Of a DNA stretch of 64,000 nt, positions 35,609 through 48,219 are shown in pieces (the first letter of the stretch is position 1; each line of letters starts with the position of its first letter). The DNA is from Eustoma russellianum. Taxonomy: Eukaryota > Streptophyta > Magnoliopsida > Gentianales > Gentianaceae. A model generated the notes under the pieces. It saw only the letters and a program-made list of their open reading frames with translations. It made no database searches and was not told where the DNA came from. The stretch spans positions 17,393,669-17,457,668 of the forward strand of contig AP025040.1 of assembly GCA_036186865.1 (NCBI GenBank). Reading direction: 5' to 3'. The position numbers and the translations under genes were made by a program.

Positions 35609-36209
35609 ATCCTCCACATGATCCAAGCTTGTATAATCACAAATGAACGAACATAAACCAACCTTTCTACTATCAACCAAAGATAATAACACATAACGGA
35701 TACGATGACTTGTGGTCTTGAATCACTGGTAGTACAACTTGAGTTATATAAACGGAAGCAAGATGAACTTCGTGTTAAATCTTACTCCACTATTGTTTAT
35801 ATGAACAACAAGAAGACATATCATTATCTACTTCTTCAAGTTCGCGGTTTTGGTGCGATATCGGCCATGCACCTATCTCGGGATTCATAAGCTCTCTAGA
35901 GAGTTTTTCAAGCTCTCACAGGAAGCGGCATCACTTCCAAGCTTATATAGGTGAAATTCATCAAGTGTGTACTGTTTTCACCACCATACAACATGGCTAT
36001 GAATTTTTCATTAAGAGATTCTCAAAATCTCACTCTCGAGTCTTTACAGAGAGCACTATCGACAACAACACCTTAGGGAGGAACACTTTGATAGTGCAAT
36101 ATAGAACTCTTTCATGACTTATTTTTACCACATTGAACCCCATTTGTAGGATCTCTACTAATAGTGGGTTGAGTTCCCGTCATAAAGAATTCTCTACAGA
36201 TAGAATAAG
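35609..36209. other. Cop-2 3' internal untranslated region
   Basis: Lies between the RNase H stop and the 3' LTR. The part next to the LTR is the polypurine tract. No further coding signal. Confidence 0.6.
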
Positions 36210-39120
36210 TCATATCCCCCTAGATGTTTCATAGACTAACTTCTTATTTAGTCCTTTAGTTAAGGGGTCAGCAAGGTTAAACTTGGTTCTTACAAACTCC
36301 AAGTTTACCACCCCTGAACTTATCAACTCACGCACAATATTGTGCTTTAGGCTCTTCCCATTATAAATCTTGTTCTTTGCATGTGCGATCGCAACCTGAG
36401 AATCACAATTAATAGACACATAAGGCATAGGCTTAGTCCATAAAGGAATATCAACAAGTAAATTCCTTAACCATTCAGCTTCTATGCTAGAAAGTTCTAA
36501 CGCAGTAAATTCAAACTCCATTGTAGATTTAGCACTACAAGTTTGTTTACATGATTTCCAAGAGATAGCTCCACCACCCAATGTAAACACATATCCAGTA
36601 GTGGAGTTTATCTCATCATTATCAGTCACCCAATTAGCATCACAATAACCTTCTAAAATAGTGGGTGAACCACTAAACATGAGTCCCAAATTCATTGTAC
36701 CTTTAAGATATCTCAATAATCGTCTTAATGCACATCAATGTTTCTCATTAGAATTATGAGTATATCTTACAAGTCTATTTACGGCATATGCAATGTCGGG
36801 TCTAATGCAATTCATCAAGTACATTACACTACCAATTATCCTAGCATATTCACATTGAGACACACTTTCAAATTTATTCTTCGTCAATGTCACATGTGAA
36901 TCATAAGGAGAACTAACTGGTTTCAGATCATAATGATTAAACTTTTTCAATATTTTCTCAACATAATGTTATTGAGAAAGTAGGTAACCCCCACATTTCT
37001 CCACTAACTTAAGTCCAAGAATCAAATCTGCCTTCCCCATGTATTTCATGTCAAAAACAGAAGACAGAAATGATTTTGTGTCATTTACAACATCTATGTT
37101 GGTACCAAATATTAACATATCATCAACATAAAGACAAACAATGACACCATCACAGCCAACAAATTTGCTATACACACAACGATCACTCTCATTTACTACA
37201 TAACCATTTGAGACCATAGCGTTGTCAAACTTTTTGTGCCATTGTTTAGGTGTTTGCTTAAGACCATACAATGATGTCTTAAGTCTACACACTTTATGTT
37301 CTTGGCCTTCAGGCCTTCAACTATCATACCCTCCAGTTGTTTCATGTATATCTCTTCTTCTAAATCTATATTTTAAAAACGCTCTTTTTACATCCATTTG
37401 ATGAATAACAAGTTTGTAAATAGAAGCAAGTACTACTAACACTCTTATGTAGTGATTCTAGCAACCGGAGAATAAGTATCAAAGAAGTCTATACCCTCTT
37501 GTTGCGTGAATCCTTTAGTGACAAGCCTAGCTTTAAATTTATCAATTATCCGCCTTTAGCTTCTTTCTAAAGACCCACTTACAACTGATAGGTTTATAAC
37601 CTCTAGGCAAATCTACCAATTCTCAAGTGTTATTACTTAAAATCGACTCAAGCTCGCTATTAATGGATTCTTTCCAAAACTTAGAATCTATTGATTTAAT
37701 GGCATCTCCATAAGTTTTGGGATCATCTTCTAAAATGAACGCTGTTGTAAAATCATTCCCAAAATATTTCACAACTCTTTGCCTCTTACTTTTTCTAGGT
37801 AAATCAATCTCTTGATTAACTACGGACTTACTAGACTCGCCTATCTCAAATTTGGAAACAACTTCGGATTGTCTTTTCATAGGGAAGATATGTTCAAAAA
37901 ATTCAGCATCTTTAGATTCCAATATAGAACTATTATCCATAGCTATGAATTTATATGCTGCACTATTTTGAGCATATCCGATGAACACACAATCCCTTGT
38001 CTTTGACCCGATTTTACTTCTCTTAAAATCAGGAATAGCAACTTTGGATAAACACCCCCATACTTTCAAATAATTCAGGTTAGGTGCGTAGCCTTTCCAT
38101 AACTCATATAGCATTTTATCTAACTTCTTATGAGGTATTTTATTCAAAATATGACATGCAATCAAGATTGCCTCACCCCACATATTGTCTGGCAATCCTG
38201 AACTAACCAACATCGCATTCATCATATTTTTGAGTGTTCTATTCTTTCTTTCGGCTACTCCGTTAGATTGGGGTGTGTACGGGGGTGTAACTTCATGAAT
38301 AATTTCATTTTCTTCACAAAATCTTTGTAAAGAATCTATACTATATTCACCACCTCTATCCGTTCTAAATCTTTGATCTTTAAATCTAACTGATTTTCAA
38401 CTTCATTCTTGTAGTTTATAAACATAGACTCTGTCTCATCCTTGTGACTTAACAAATATACATTCGCATATCTAGAGTAACAAAATATGTTTTACCACCT
38501 TTACTCACGTGATTCTTAAAATCACCTAAATCACTGTGAATTAGACCAAGTTTTTGAGAAACTCTATCAACTTTCTTAAATGGTTTCTTATGATGTTTAG
38601 TCTCAACACAGTATTCACATTTGTCAAAACTGTCATTATCATAAGAAATCACGTTCACGTTTTTAAGTTTCTTTATAACTCCTATGTTTGCATGTCCAAG
38701 TCTAGCATGTCACACATCAAGAGACTCAACAAAATAAGCAGAACTAGATGCAATCTTATTATTAAAAATACAAGTAGCATCAAGTACGAGCAACCCCCCG
38801 TTACAAAAACCTTTACCGATAAGCTCCATATTCCTAGACAAAACAAGTTCATCAGATTCGAGAACAAGTTTGATATTGGCATTGTTCAGTAGCACCTCGG
38901 ATATCAAGTTCCTACGCATAGCAGGAACGTGCAACATATTGCTCAACTCCAGTTTTGTTCCAGAGGTCAACTTGAGAAGCACCTTCTCTTTTCCAAGAAC
39001 TTGGGTTCCATGTGCATCTCCCAAGAAGACTTGTTCACTATTACCTATTTCTTGATAATGAAAAAATAGGTCTTTACTTGTAGCAATATGCTTGGTAGCT
39101 CATATGTCTACCACCCATTC
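36210..39120 (-). pseudogene. Cop-2 pol: protease-integrase-RT-RNase H, decayed
   Basis: The protease site reads WVVDI followed by a stop (near 39100) where DSG is expected. Then come the protease body (GKEKVLLKLTSG, 39024-38710), the GAG-pre-integrase region (ARLGHANIG, CEYC), part of integrase (38225-37623, PDNMWGEAILIACHILNK), reverse transcriptase (37292-36969, SLYGLKQTPKQW, YVDD at 37130-37119) and RNase H (36716-36210, YCDANW, INCDSQVAI, ADPLTKGL). At least six breaks in frame. Several shifts and stops rule out function. Confidence 0.87.
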
Positions 39121-39199
39121 CATAGTGACACTGACAAGATTTATCTCTGTTAAGACGATTGCTGCGATGATGTCACCATCTTCTGCGCCTGTATCCACC

Positions 39200-39955
39200 A
39201 CAAGGTTTGCTTGATTGCTATTTTGGCCCTTCCTTTTCCTGCAATTGACTGCTCGGTGTTCTGTCTTTCCACAAACCCAGCAAACTCCTTTGATCTTCTT
39301 TTGGACCTGCACAACGATTTTCTTACCTTTGTTTTCGCCAATGTTGTTGTTCTAAAATTTTTGCTTATTTGCAGCATGCTCAACAATATTGTTCTCTTCG
39401 ATGCGAATGTGCTTGATTACCGCATCTAGAGACAACTTGGTATCATCATGCTTTCCTTTCTTTCTTCTTGTACTTGCTCCAAGAAAAAGGAAGTTTCTCT
39501 AACAATGTTGTGGCTTGGAAGGTCTCATCAATTATGATACCCTCTTGTTCGAGATTATCCACCAATTGTTGAAATTGATGAATTTGATCATTGATTGGAA
39601 CATGATCCACCATTTGGAACCTCAGAAACTCACTTACAACATACTTACGTTTGCCCACATCCTCAGCACTATATTTACATTCCAGTGCTGACCAAATCTC
39701 TTTTGCTGATGAGAATTTGACATAAATGTCAAATGATGAGTTGGACAAAAAATGCAACATATGGCCTCTGCAAGTAGTATTGTCTGACTCATATTTGAGG
39801 GCGTCTACTTCATTAATCAGTTTATCCATCTTGAGAACGGATGAAACAGAGAGCATCTCGAGGAAGAACAGCACCTTGGTCGCCCACCTCTTGTAAAACT
39901 TGCCATCAAATAGCTCCATCTTTGACATATCTGGAAGAGCTTGTTTGGTTGCCAT
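39200..39955 (-). pseudogene. Cop-2 gag with CCHC knuckle, frameshifted
   Basis: ATG at 39955 (MATKQALPDMSKMELF) just outside the 5' LTR. The first 170 residues, to 39446, match the copia gag fold (FDGKFYKRWATKVLFFL, EIWSALECKYSAED). A frame change leads to the knuckle CWVCGKTEHRAVNC at 39282-39241 (CX2CX4HX4C, with Glu in place of the usual Gly). An open frame extends upstream into the LTR but starts at a non-ATG codon, so I set the start at this ATG. Confidence 0.82.
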
Positions 39956-39973
39956 AGTAAATTGCTTTAAGAT

Positions 39974-40754
39974 TGTTAGAAAATATATATATGACACAGG
40001 AAAAACCAAACAAGAAAGACAATGAAAGCCGAGATGAGTTTCGGGATAACTATGCCCTTAAAGCAATTTAGCCTCTACTGATGAGCAAGGTAGACTACAA
40101 TGGCTAATGCTTCCCAAGATATAACCGCTTACTCTCTTTAGTTTGCTCTACTAGAGAGAGTTTGAACTTGATTGTAGAAGAGATTGATAGTAGAGAAAAT
40201 GAGAAAAGAAAGTGCTGCAGAAAATTCAATAGTTTTTCAAGAATTTTTCATGTATATGTTGAAGATAGCAAGCCTACTATTTATAGGCTTTGAATTCACA
40301 AACTACAAGTTCAAAAGACCTTTTTTCTGCAGATTTTCCCCTTGGATCGGTTATGGACGTTCAATATGAAAGGAGATGTCATTTGGTGCAGAAGTTGCAT
40401 CTTTTATGAACAAACGGGACACTTCAGGCGCCTTATGTAGGCGTTCGAAGTGTTCTGTAAGCTTGCTGGAACGCTTCGAACGCCTATATCAGGAGCTTCA
40501 TGTCACTTCGAACGCCTATATCAGGCACTTCATGTGACATCGAACGCCTATACAAGGCGTTCGAAGTGTTCTAGAAGTGTTCCAGAACACTTCGAACGCC
40601 TACATTAGGCGCTTCATGTGTTTGGAACGCTCCCATTTCCTTCCATTGTTCATAAAACACTCCAAACTTCACCCAATCTCCTATCAATAGATCATATAAC
40701 ATTATACAAGGTTGGATCACAAGATTTAAAGTAATTTTAAGTACTTTTCCAACA
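39974..40754 (-). repeat. Cop-2 5' LTR
   Basis: Partner of 34829-35608, with scattered single-base differences. Hairpin array at about 40428-40620. Confidence 0.9.
40428..40620. repeat. Hairpin-module array in Cop-2 5' LTR
   Basis: Same five modules as 35275-35475, here better preserved (CTTCGAACGCCTATATCAGG, AGGCGTTCGAAGTG). Confidence 0.85.
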
Positions 40755-40924
40755 ACCTTGACTAAAAATTTACTCACTAAAAAGCAGACTCACTTAATTG
40801 ATGAAGTGGTTCTTTAAAATATTATCAAACATCACTTAGTATATTAAGTGTTTAGTACATTAAGGTTAAAGCTAAATTGGATTAACAACAAGGCCGCATT
40901 AAGTTATATCAATATTTTGTCTCT

Positions 40925-41095
40925 ATGACGTAACTCAATTGGTATTCAGATAGTAAATCGTGACATGAAAATTGCAGGTTCAAAACTTGTCAGCAGCAGT
41001 GTAGGTGCTTAGGTCATTGCTGGTATGAGATTTGGCTCTGATATAGACTTAAGTCTCTATAAATCCAGTTTGAGGTTGACACTTTATAGTTATCG
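40925..41095 (+). mobile_element. SINE-like unit with A and B boxes
   Basis: TAACTCAATTGGT (about 40931-40943) and GGTTCAAAAC (40977-40986) sit at the spacing of tRNA-type Pol III boxes, followed by a body of about 110 bases. No target duplication found. Confidence 0.4.
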
Positions 41096-41750
41096 AACCA
41101 ATACACTTTATTTAAAAGACAGCTGAATTATTCCCATTTCTATCTTCTATGAACTCTCACAATGCTGAAATATTCTGGTCAAGTAATGATCTTTTGTGAC
41201 ATGAAGTTATACCATTATATCAGGTGGTGGTTATGTGGTGGTTGAGAGCTGAATAATTTCATTTTCGAAAAGCACCATTTTCTGAGCTGGAATCCAGATG
41301 GCATGTGTCACATGGTTAACACATGATTTCTCAAACGAAAGAGTTTGACAGGTGAAGACTGTCAAAATAAGCTATCAAAGAAAAGAAAAGAAAGGACTTT
41401 TCTTTAACACAAAATCCTTTTATTTTATCTAAATATTCACTAGCAATCTAAAACTTAAATAGGACCAATCATGATCTGGTATGTACCCCCATGCATATTA
41501 TATTTGGGTGTGATCGTTTTTTTTTTCTTTCAAAATCTTCAAATAGGTGAGATCTCCATGGTTATTTTTTTCGTAGGGCTTATTTAATTATCTTTTATTA
41601 TTATTTTTTGTTTTCCTTAAGAACCCTCTGTTTCCCTGGGAAGGAGGACATTTTTTTTTTATTCATATCAGAACACAATAACAAATATTCTGTGAGCATT
41701 GAAGTTCTTTTCTTCCTCAACACTACTTTTGTTGTGGAGATTCGTCTCTC

Positions 41751-41772
41751 TAATATATATATATATATATGC

Positions 41773-41813
<41 letters not shown>

Positions 41814-41880
41814 TGCATGTATATATATATGTATGTATATGCATATGTATGTATGTATATGCATATGTATGCATGTATGT
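41751..41880. repeat. (TA)n/(TATG)n microsatellite
   Basis: AT dinucleotides followed by ATGTATGTATATGCAT steps. Confidence 0.95.
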
Positions 41881-42329
41881 ATTGATTTTAGACTCACTGA
41901 CTCGCATCGAAGTACGCCTTTGAGAGAATAACGTATGCTTTGCTGTGTTACAAAATACAAACGCTTACTTTTAGGAGCTTCGCTACTATGGGATCACAAA
42001 ATAATTATAGTTTTTACTGTAACATATGGATACGAGTGCGATATTTTTGTTATATATTTGTCTATCATATCTGAGTATTATTTTATTTTCTTACATGGGG
42101 TGTAATGATTTCAGTAAACCTTCACATTATTGATACGAATTGTATTTTTAAGAAAATATTTTCTATTGAAAAACATGTATAGTTTTGATGATGTGTCGTC
42201 AAAAAAATACATCAAAATGTATACCTTTGAGATCAATCAAACAGTACGATTGACGGACACTGAATCTAGATTTTGCAAACTTTGGAGCCAAACTATACAT
42301 TGGTTCTGAACATCTCCACCGTTCCAGTC

Positions 42330-42510
42330 CTAAGGAGTACCGTGGAAGAGGCAAATCAAGAAGCTAACGGCCTTTTAGGTTGGGTGAAGACTTATGCAGT
42401 GACCTACACAAGGTGTTCCGCCGTAAGCTAGGCTTTCAGCCTAGCAGCAGTGGAACACCACACTGTGCATGACTCTGGAATCGAATTCTTGACCTCTTGA
42501 AACAAATCTC
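42330..42510 (-). mobile_element. SINE-like unit, minus strand
   Basis: Read on the minus strand, GAATTCGATTC near 42490-42479 resembles a B box, followed by TGTTCCACTGCTGCTAGGC and CACCCAACCTAAAAGGCC. The overall form resembles the unit at 46600-46805. Termini not defined. Confidence 0.38.
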
Positions 42511-43547
42511 AATCCGAATACAAAATGAGATATGCCCTGAGGCATTGATTTTGCGAACCTGGCTAGATGCACGAGTGGGTGGGAAGATAATATGGATAAA
42601 ATCATCTCTCTACTTTCTTTTCTCTAGTACTTTTTTCCAATGTGTTTTTATACTGTCGTAGATACACAATACACAATATAGTATAAAAACACATTGTAAG
42701 ATAATTGAGAACATAAAAAATGAGAAAAGTATTTCATCCCAAGATAATAACGTCGGGTAACTAAAGCAATCCTTAATTCCATGCAAGTGTCCGTTTTGTG
42801 TTCTTTAAGATATCCGAATTTTGTATGACTAAAATGAAACCGAAACCAAGAGAGTAAAGTTTGCAGTGTGTACTGAACGATAGAAACTTGGCATCATTTG
42901 GAAGTTTTAGGTTATTATCCCATAATTATATGTATTGATTACATTAACTATATATTAAATAATGTATTAATTGAATTTTTTCTTCAGAAATCAGAAAACA
43001 TTCAATTATAACAAAAGGTTGCAATATTCAAGACTACATTAGTTCTCAAGTTGTATTAGACCAAAACCTTTTTTCTTTTCCGAAATAAGTCATACATTGT
43101 CCAATTTGATGTGATCAGAATACTTGATATAACCAGAAAAGGGAAAGAAATATGGTACTTCGTACATTTCCAAAATATTATCTCAGTTACACTTGAGAAT
43201 AATTTTGAAGAAGTCAAACTATTTTGGTTAATATTCTTATTCTGTCTTTAACTGGTTAATTAATGCAAACTAGAGAAACCATGTAAGTTCTAATTGAAAG
43301 GGTAGCATAAAAATTTTGGATGTTTATATAATTCTATTTCTAAAAAAGCAAACAATATTTTTGGGACAAACCAAAATAGAAAATCTGAAAATATTTTTGA
43401 GACGAAGGGAGTATTTGAGATTGATCAATTTCATAAGGGGAAAATGCTTTGCCGATTTTATTCTCACGCAATTCATTTTTTACGTATAAGCTTTTACTTC
43501 AGAAAAAACAAAAAAACTTCCATAGGATATATTGCTTCAAAAGTTTT

Positions 43548-45373
43548 ACAACAATAACACATACCCAGTATATTCCAACGACATCAAAAGTTATCGTTAG
43601 GATCTGGGGAGGGTGAGAGGCAGGCAAACAATACCTCACTCCCAAGAGATAGAGAGTTTGCTTCCAGTGAGACTCCCGACTCTATTTGTACCTGCATATA
43701 TAAAACAATAATATGGCTATGGTGTGATAGTGTGTTAGTGAATGAATTTAGTAAAGTACAAATAGACCGCTTACGATATTAAAATAGTCATAACGTGTAT
43801 ATGCACAAATAATGACAGAAAAATGGCAGAAGAGAATAAATGCAAAGGCCACCTAAAGTGTAGAGAGTATCCACGTCCCTAGGTATACTCTAAGGTGCCA
43901 CTATATCATGTCTAGCCTCCTTAACTTTAATCCTTTGCTTCCATGAACTCCTATTGTGGACCATGTACTCAGAGAGGTGCAAATCTAATAATTCTTGCCT
44001 AATTCGCTCATCCCAAGTTAGTTTAGGCCTGCATTTACTCCTCTTCTCTTCTATATTGAGGCTTTCAACTACTGATAGACGCCGTTGTTTGTCTCCTCTT
44101 GACATGCCCAAACCATCTTAGTCTCTCATCTCTTCTCTTATCTGCTATACTAGCCACCCCTAACATTTTTCTAAATACCTCATTTCTTATCCGGTCTAGC
44201 CTTGCGTGTCCAAACATCTACCTAAGCAAATCTCTGTCACTTCTATCTTCTGCGACTATGTTCTCTTGATGGCCCAGCAGTCTGTTCCATATAACATTGT
44301 CGGCTGCACTGCCACACTATAAAAATTTTCCTTTAATTTAGTTGGAAAATTCTTGTCACATAGCACCCCTGAGGCTGCCCTCCACCTACACCAGCCTGCC
44401 TGAACTCTGTGTGCTACGTCACTGTCTATGTCTCCATCTTGCTGTATAAACTATCCTAGGTACTTGAACTTACTTACCTGTGGGCCCACTTGACCCTCGA
44501 TGGTGAGCTGGCTATTCTCACCGTCGACTGCGGTACTGAAGTTGCAGTGTAGATACTCGGTCTTAGAACGACTAATTCTTAAGCGTTTTCAATCTAACGC
44601 ACCCCGCCACTCCTCTATTCTCATACTCAGAGTATTATGTCTACTCTCTACAACTAAGACAATATCTTCAGCGAAAAGCATACACCACGAGACTGCCTCC
44701 TGGATAGTGTTTGATAATTCATCGAGGACAACTGCAAAAATAAATGGGATCAAAGCGGACCCTTTTTGGAGCCCTACCTCGACCAGGAAGAAGTTTATAT
44801 TCCCCACAAGCATATGAACGGGTTTTTTTTGTCTTATCATACATATCCCTAATTATGTTTATATAATTTACAGAAACCCCTCTTACATGTAGACTATCCC
44901 AAGTCAGTCTACGTGACACACTATCATATGCTTTTTGAAGGTCGATAAAAAGCATATGTAGATCTCGCTTCTTTTCTCTATACTTTTCCATCAATCTTCT
45001 TAGAATGTGTATTACTTCCGTGGTCGACCGTCCTGGCATAAAACCAAATTGGTTCACCGTAACCTGAGTTTCTTCTCTAATTCTAGTGTCGATTACTCTC
45101 TCCCATAACTTCATAGTATGACTTAACAACTTAATCCCCTTGTAATTTCCAAACACTTTGCATCTCCTTTGTTCTTATATAAAGGGACCCCATCACTCTT
45201 TCTCTATTCATCTGAAATTTTTCCTGTTTTGGAAATAAGATTGAATAGAGTAGTTAGCCATTGGACTCTTTTCTCTCCCAAACACTTCCACGCCTCAATG
45301 GGTATGTTATCTAGGCCAACTGCCTTAACTCTTCCCATCTTCTTAAGTGCTCTCCTCATCTCTCCTTGTGTGA
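43548..45373 (-). mobile_element. RTE-type LINE, 5'-truncated
   Basis: Minus-strand element flanked by TGCTTCAAAAGTTTT at 43533-43547 and 45374-45388, a 15-bp target duplication. Its 3' end, at the left, reads ATACTGGGTATGTG followed by a TTATTGTTG tail, the known form of plant RTE LINEs and the SINEs that use them. Only the RT part of the coding region is left. Confidence 0.85.
43893..45373 (-). pseudogene. RTE LINE reverse transcriptase, truncated and frameshifted
   Basis: Reading from 45373: a segment like LFNLISKTGK, then 45156-44719 with GNYKGIKLLSHTMKLWERVI, NQFGFMPGRSTTEVI and LHMLFIDLQKAYDSV, then 44840-44589 with LQKGSALIPFIFAVVLDEL and the catalytic box FAED (44675-44664) where the family has FADD. 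The C-terminal tail (44111-43890) has RPKLTWDERIRQEL. The endonuclease is missing. Copies its RNA in trans for SINEs in other genomes; this copy is dead. Confidence 0.85.
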
Positions 45374-45388
45374 TGCTTCAAAAGTTTT

Positions 45389-45640
45389 GTAATTATATAA
45401 TAAAATCAAAAGTTGTTCATTGACTCAAAGTGACTTATCTCTCTTAATTTAGTTAAACATAGAGTCACCTATCCTTTTAGTTTCCCAGCAGAGTACAAAT
45501 ATTCCTCCATAACGGTATGTTTCTAAAGTATTATTCCTTTTCAAGTTACGTTAGTTACAAAGGCACATCATTTAATATATTGTTGATATTTAAACTGCTT
45601 TTGTCACTTACTTCAAGTTTTCCATTTCATTTATTATTCA
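45389..45640. other. Spacer, nothing recognised
   Basis: AT-rich sequence between the RTE target duplication and the copia LTR remnant. No ORF or repeat recognised; the right part may be decayed LTR. Confidence 0.4.
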
Positions 45641-46085
45641 CTTACCACAAATGCTATGTCTTTATTGATTTATTATCATCCCTCTAGAGTGATTGTTGTG
45701 GACCTAACAATTGGTATCAGTGCTCGTTTTGATTGCTTGTCTAATTTTCGTAAGTAACAAGGTTAAATATCATTGAAAAATATGACAATGACAACCTCTA
45801 CTTTTACTAGCTCAACTCCGAAACCTTCCACTATACTTACAGTTCAAAACACCAAGTTCTCTTGTTTAATGCCCAAAACTATTCTTTAAGGAAATATAGT
45901 ATGAATGAATATTTGTATGGATGTAGTTATGACATATGGAGAGTGGTTGTAGAGGAATATCTCTATCAACTAGATTGGATGAAAATTGAGAAATGGTCAT
46001 AAAAGGGTTGGATGACTAAAATGATAAAGATAAGCAAAAATTTTGAGCTAAAAGAAAAAGCTCTTGAAATCCTTCATCTCTCACA
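45640..46085 (+). pseudogene. Copia leader and gag remnant
   Basis: An LTR end (CCTAACA, to 45709) is followed by TGGTATCAGTGC (45712-45723), one base from the initiator tRNA-Met site. A gag start lies at ATG 45782, and after a frame change the segment YSLRKYSMNEYLYG and SYDIWRVVVEEY is copia gag. It fades after 46085. A related piece lies at 55628. Confidence 0.65.
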
Positions 46086-46089
46086 CACA

Positions 46090-46340
46090 AAGAGTTGATA
46101 AAGGTTCAAGACATCTTTTCCCGCCGTAGCCTCGAGCTTTCAGCACCGACACCCACCTCCATGCCCAGGTCTTTCCTCCCAGCACAACAAAGCCCATTTT
46201 CGGATATGGGGGTCTGGAAAATCCAGTCTTGTAAAGCGAAGATCCGCCTTTTTCGACCGGACTCCCAGCACGGCCCATAGAATAGCTGCTGGCATGTTTC
46301 TAGCTAGTAACCCATTAAGGATTAACCAGTCAAACAATCC
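46090..46340. other. GC-richer island of unknown origin
   Basis: Notably richer in GC than its surroundings. Two or more short frames are open on both strands, none recognised. Could be a fragment of a host gene or organelle DNA; no firm match. Confidence 0.3.
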
Positions 46341-46599
46341 TATTTCACGCCTTCACCAATCAAAACATTCTCCTTAACCAGCTGCTTGCTTTTGCCACAA
46401 ACTTCCAAAAACAATCTACTTATATATAGCAAGAATAAAAATCTACTTATTAAAAATTATTTGCTTTCTCCAGGAATGGTGAAGAATAACTTCGAAATAT
46501 TTATGCCTCCCATGTTCTACAGAAATAAGCTTCATTTATGGTTTTATAACTGGAAACTCCAACCGAACCCCTATCAGCCTGTCCCACGGCGCGATAGAG

Positions 46600-46805
46600 A
46601 TTAAGTCAGGTGTCTAAGGCCCTATATGACAGAGTTTGGACTGCTCATTCGACTACAAAAGGAGTGCACTACAAGCAGTGGAGCTCCAATACCATGCGCT
46701 TTCCTCAAAAGAGAGTCAAAAATCTTGCTTGGGACAAGAATCGAACTCTCGCCACCCTCTCGATCCTCCGTCACCAGAACCATTGGGGCATGTCCTTGGG
46801 AGATA
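46600..46805 (-). mobile_element. SINE-like unit, minus strand
   Basis: On the minus strand GGACATGCCCCAATGGTTCT resembles an A-box region and GAGAGTTCGATTCTTG (near 46762-46747) a B box. The body continues with CCACTGCTTGTAGTGCACTCC and AGACACCTGACTTAA. Confidence 0.45.
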
Positions 46806-46810
46806 TAAAG

Positions 46811-46930
46811 ATAATACAAACAACAGCAAAAGCTATCGTTAGATATAGAGAGGATGAGAGACAAACAAACAATACCTCTGTCACTTAAGATAGAGAACTT
46901 GCTCCCACTAAGAGCTTCCGCTCTATATAG
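46811..46930 (-). repeat. RTE/SINE 3' tail fragment
   Basis: On the minus strand, GGGAGCAAGTTCTCTATCTT, GTATTGTTTGTTTGTC and a GCTGTTGTTTG tail match the tail block of the RTE LINE at 43555-43690. It abuts the SINE-like unit. Confidence 0.5.
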
Positions 46931-48158
46931 ATTTTTGGAGATAATAATAATGCCAAAAAAACCCTAAAACATAAGTATGGTTAGAATAGATCTGAATGAC
47001 TAACTATGCAACCATTGACCTATAACTAGGAGAAGGTGAAAAGCATAGACCTGAAACTCGAAGCGTGGCGATACAACAGTATTTCATAAGTAGGCTTGGA
47101 CCATTGAGCAGTTTACCTGTTGTAGCGGAGAACTTTCTTTACCTACACGTTTTAAATGAACGATTAAAAGTCTAAGTTTCTGATTTTATTTGCAATGGAT
47201 TTAGGGGACATTTTTTGAGTTTGAAATATGATGGAATAAAACAAAATGACTCACTAAATTGACTGTGCTTCTTATATTGTGAAGTATCAATTGATCGACA
47301 CAGCTTGACGCATTTTTTATTATTGCTCGGAAAATAACATTTGTGTGTTTCTCGCATATGAGTATGGTTGTGTACATCTGACTCTCTCATATCCCACTAT
47401 AGGCAGGAGCCTCTAAGACAATAGAGGTAATATTATTGTTGTTGTAGTAGTAATATATTAGTACTAAAGTTTCTATACTACTCTTTCAATTAATACGTAT
47501 ATAATTTTTCTCTACTCATTTTAATAAACCAATTCAGTATAAGTTATGATTAATGACCAAATTAATTTGACTTATGTTTAAATTAAAAGACAATATTTTT
47601 GAGACGGAGTTGAGTGGTTTGTTTCAATTCGGAAGCCAAAGACAGCTGAAGCTGTGGGAGAATTTTCTTGAAATGGAGGCCTCCTTTTGTATCAAAGCGA
47701 ACCCCACAGCATGCGAACCGAGCTGTGGGGTATTGACACGTTCAGCAATAGGCATTTGGAATTTTTCTTCCCGGAAGAGAATCTGAAACCTCCACCGCCC
47801 CATTTGAGGTGTGTGTTTTTTTGGGATCTCACTGCTTTTGGTATTGAAAAGAAAGCATTTGGGGGTACGGATAAGATATGTGCGTTGAGGGTTTGTTTTG
47901 TGGGGTTTTCACCTTTCTTTTGATCGTTTTTTTTTGACCTTGGCTTCTTCCCAAATTCCATTCTCCCAATTACTCGAATGGGACAAACTATGCAGTTGCT
48001 TTAAATTGTGCCTTCCTTTCATGTAAATCAAATCAAAGTTAAATGATTCTCCACGGTCTACACGATAACAACTTGGTGTACACAAGGCCACGGTTGATCA
48101 TAGGTTATACGCTGTCGATTTAGGTTTGAAGAAATCACGTACCTTACACACACACACA

Positions 48159-48219
<61 letters not shown>

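Larger units (their letters stand above)
34829..40754 (-). mobile_element. Cop-2: complete but decayed Ty1/copia element
   Basis: Two 780-bp LTRs (34829-35608 and 39974-40754), both TG...CA, enclose gag and pol on the minus strand. The polypurine tract ATCATGTGGAGGAT abuts the 3' LTR at about 35609-35622 (reverse complement). The five bases outside each LTR (GTGAT and ACCTT) do not match, so no target duplication is seen. Directly after the 5' LTR only 18 bases precede the gag ATG, and no initiator tRNA-Met site is present. Confidence 0.9.
40755..43532. other. Intergenic, old repeat debris
   Basis: No gene. Contains two SINE-like units, an AT/TATG microsatellite at 41751-41880 and AT-rich unique-looking sequence. 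Open frames over the microsatellite are low-complexity and not credible. Confidence 0.6.

Noticed and set aside
39956..40009. Gag of Cop-2 starting at 40009 inside the LTR
   Set aside because: The upstream start is not ATG and lies in the 5' LTR; the ATG at 39955 opens the gag similarity.
34829..40754. Endogenous pararetrovirus
   Set aside because: Integrase precedes reverse transcriptase, LTRs are present, and no movement or coat protein is seen; all fit copia.
47574..47961. Overlapping frames on both strands
   Set aside because: No recognised domain or splice structure; kept as unassigned sequence.
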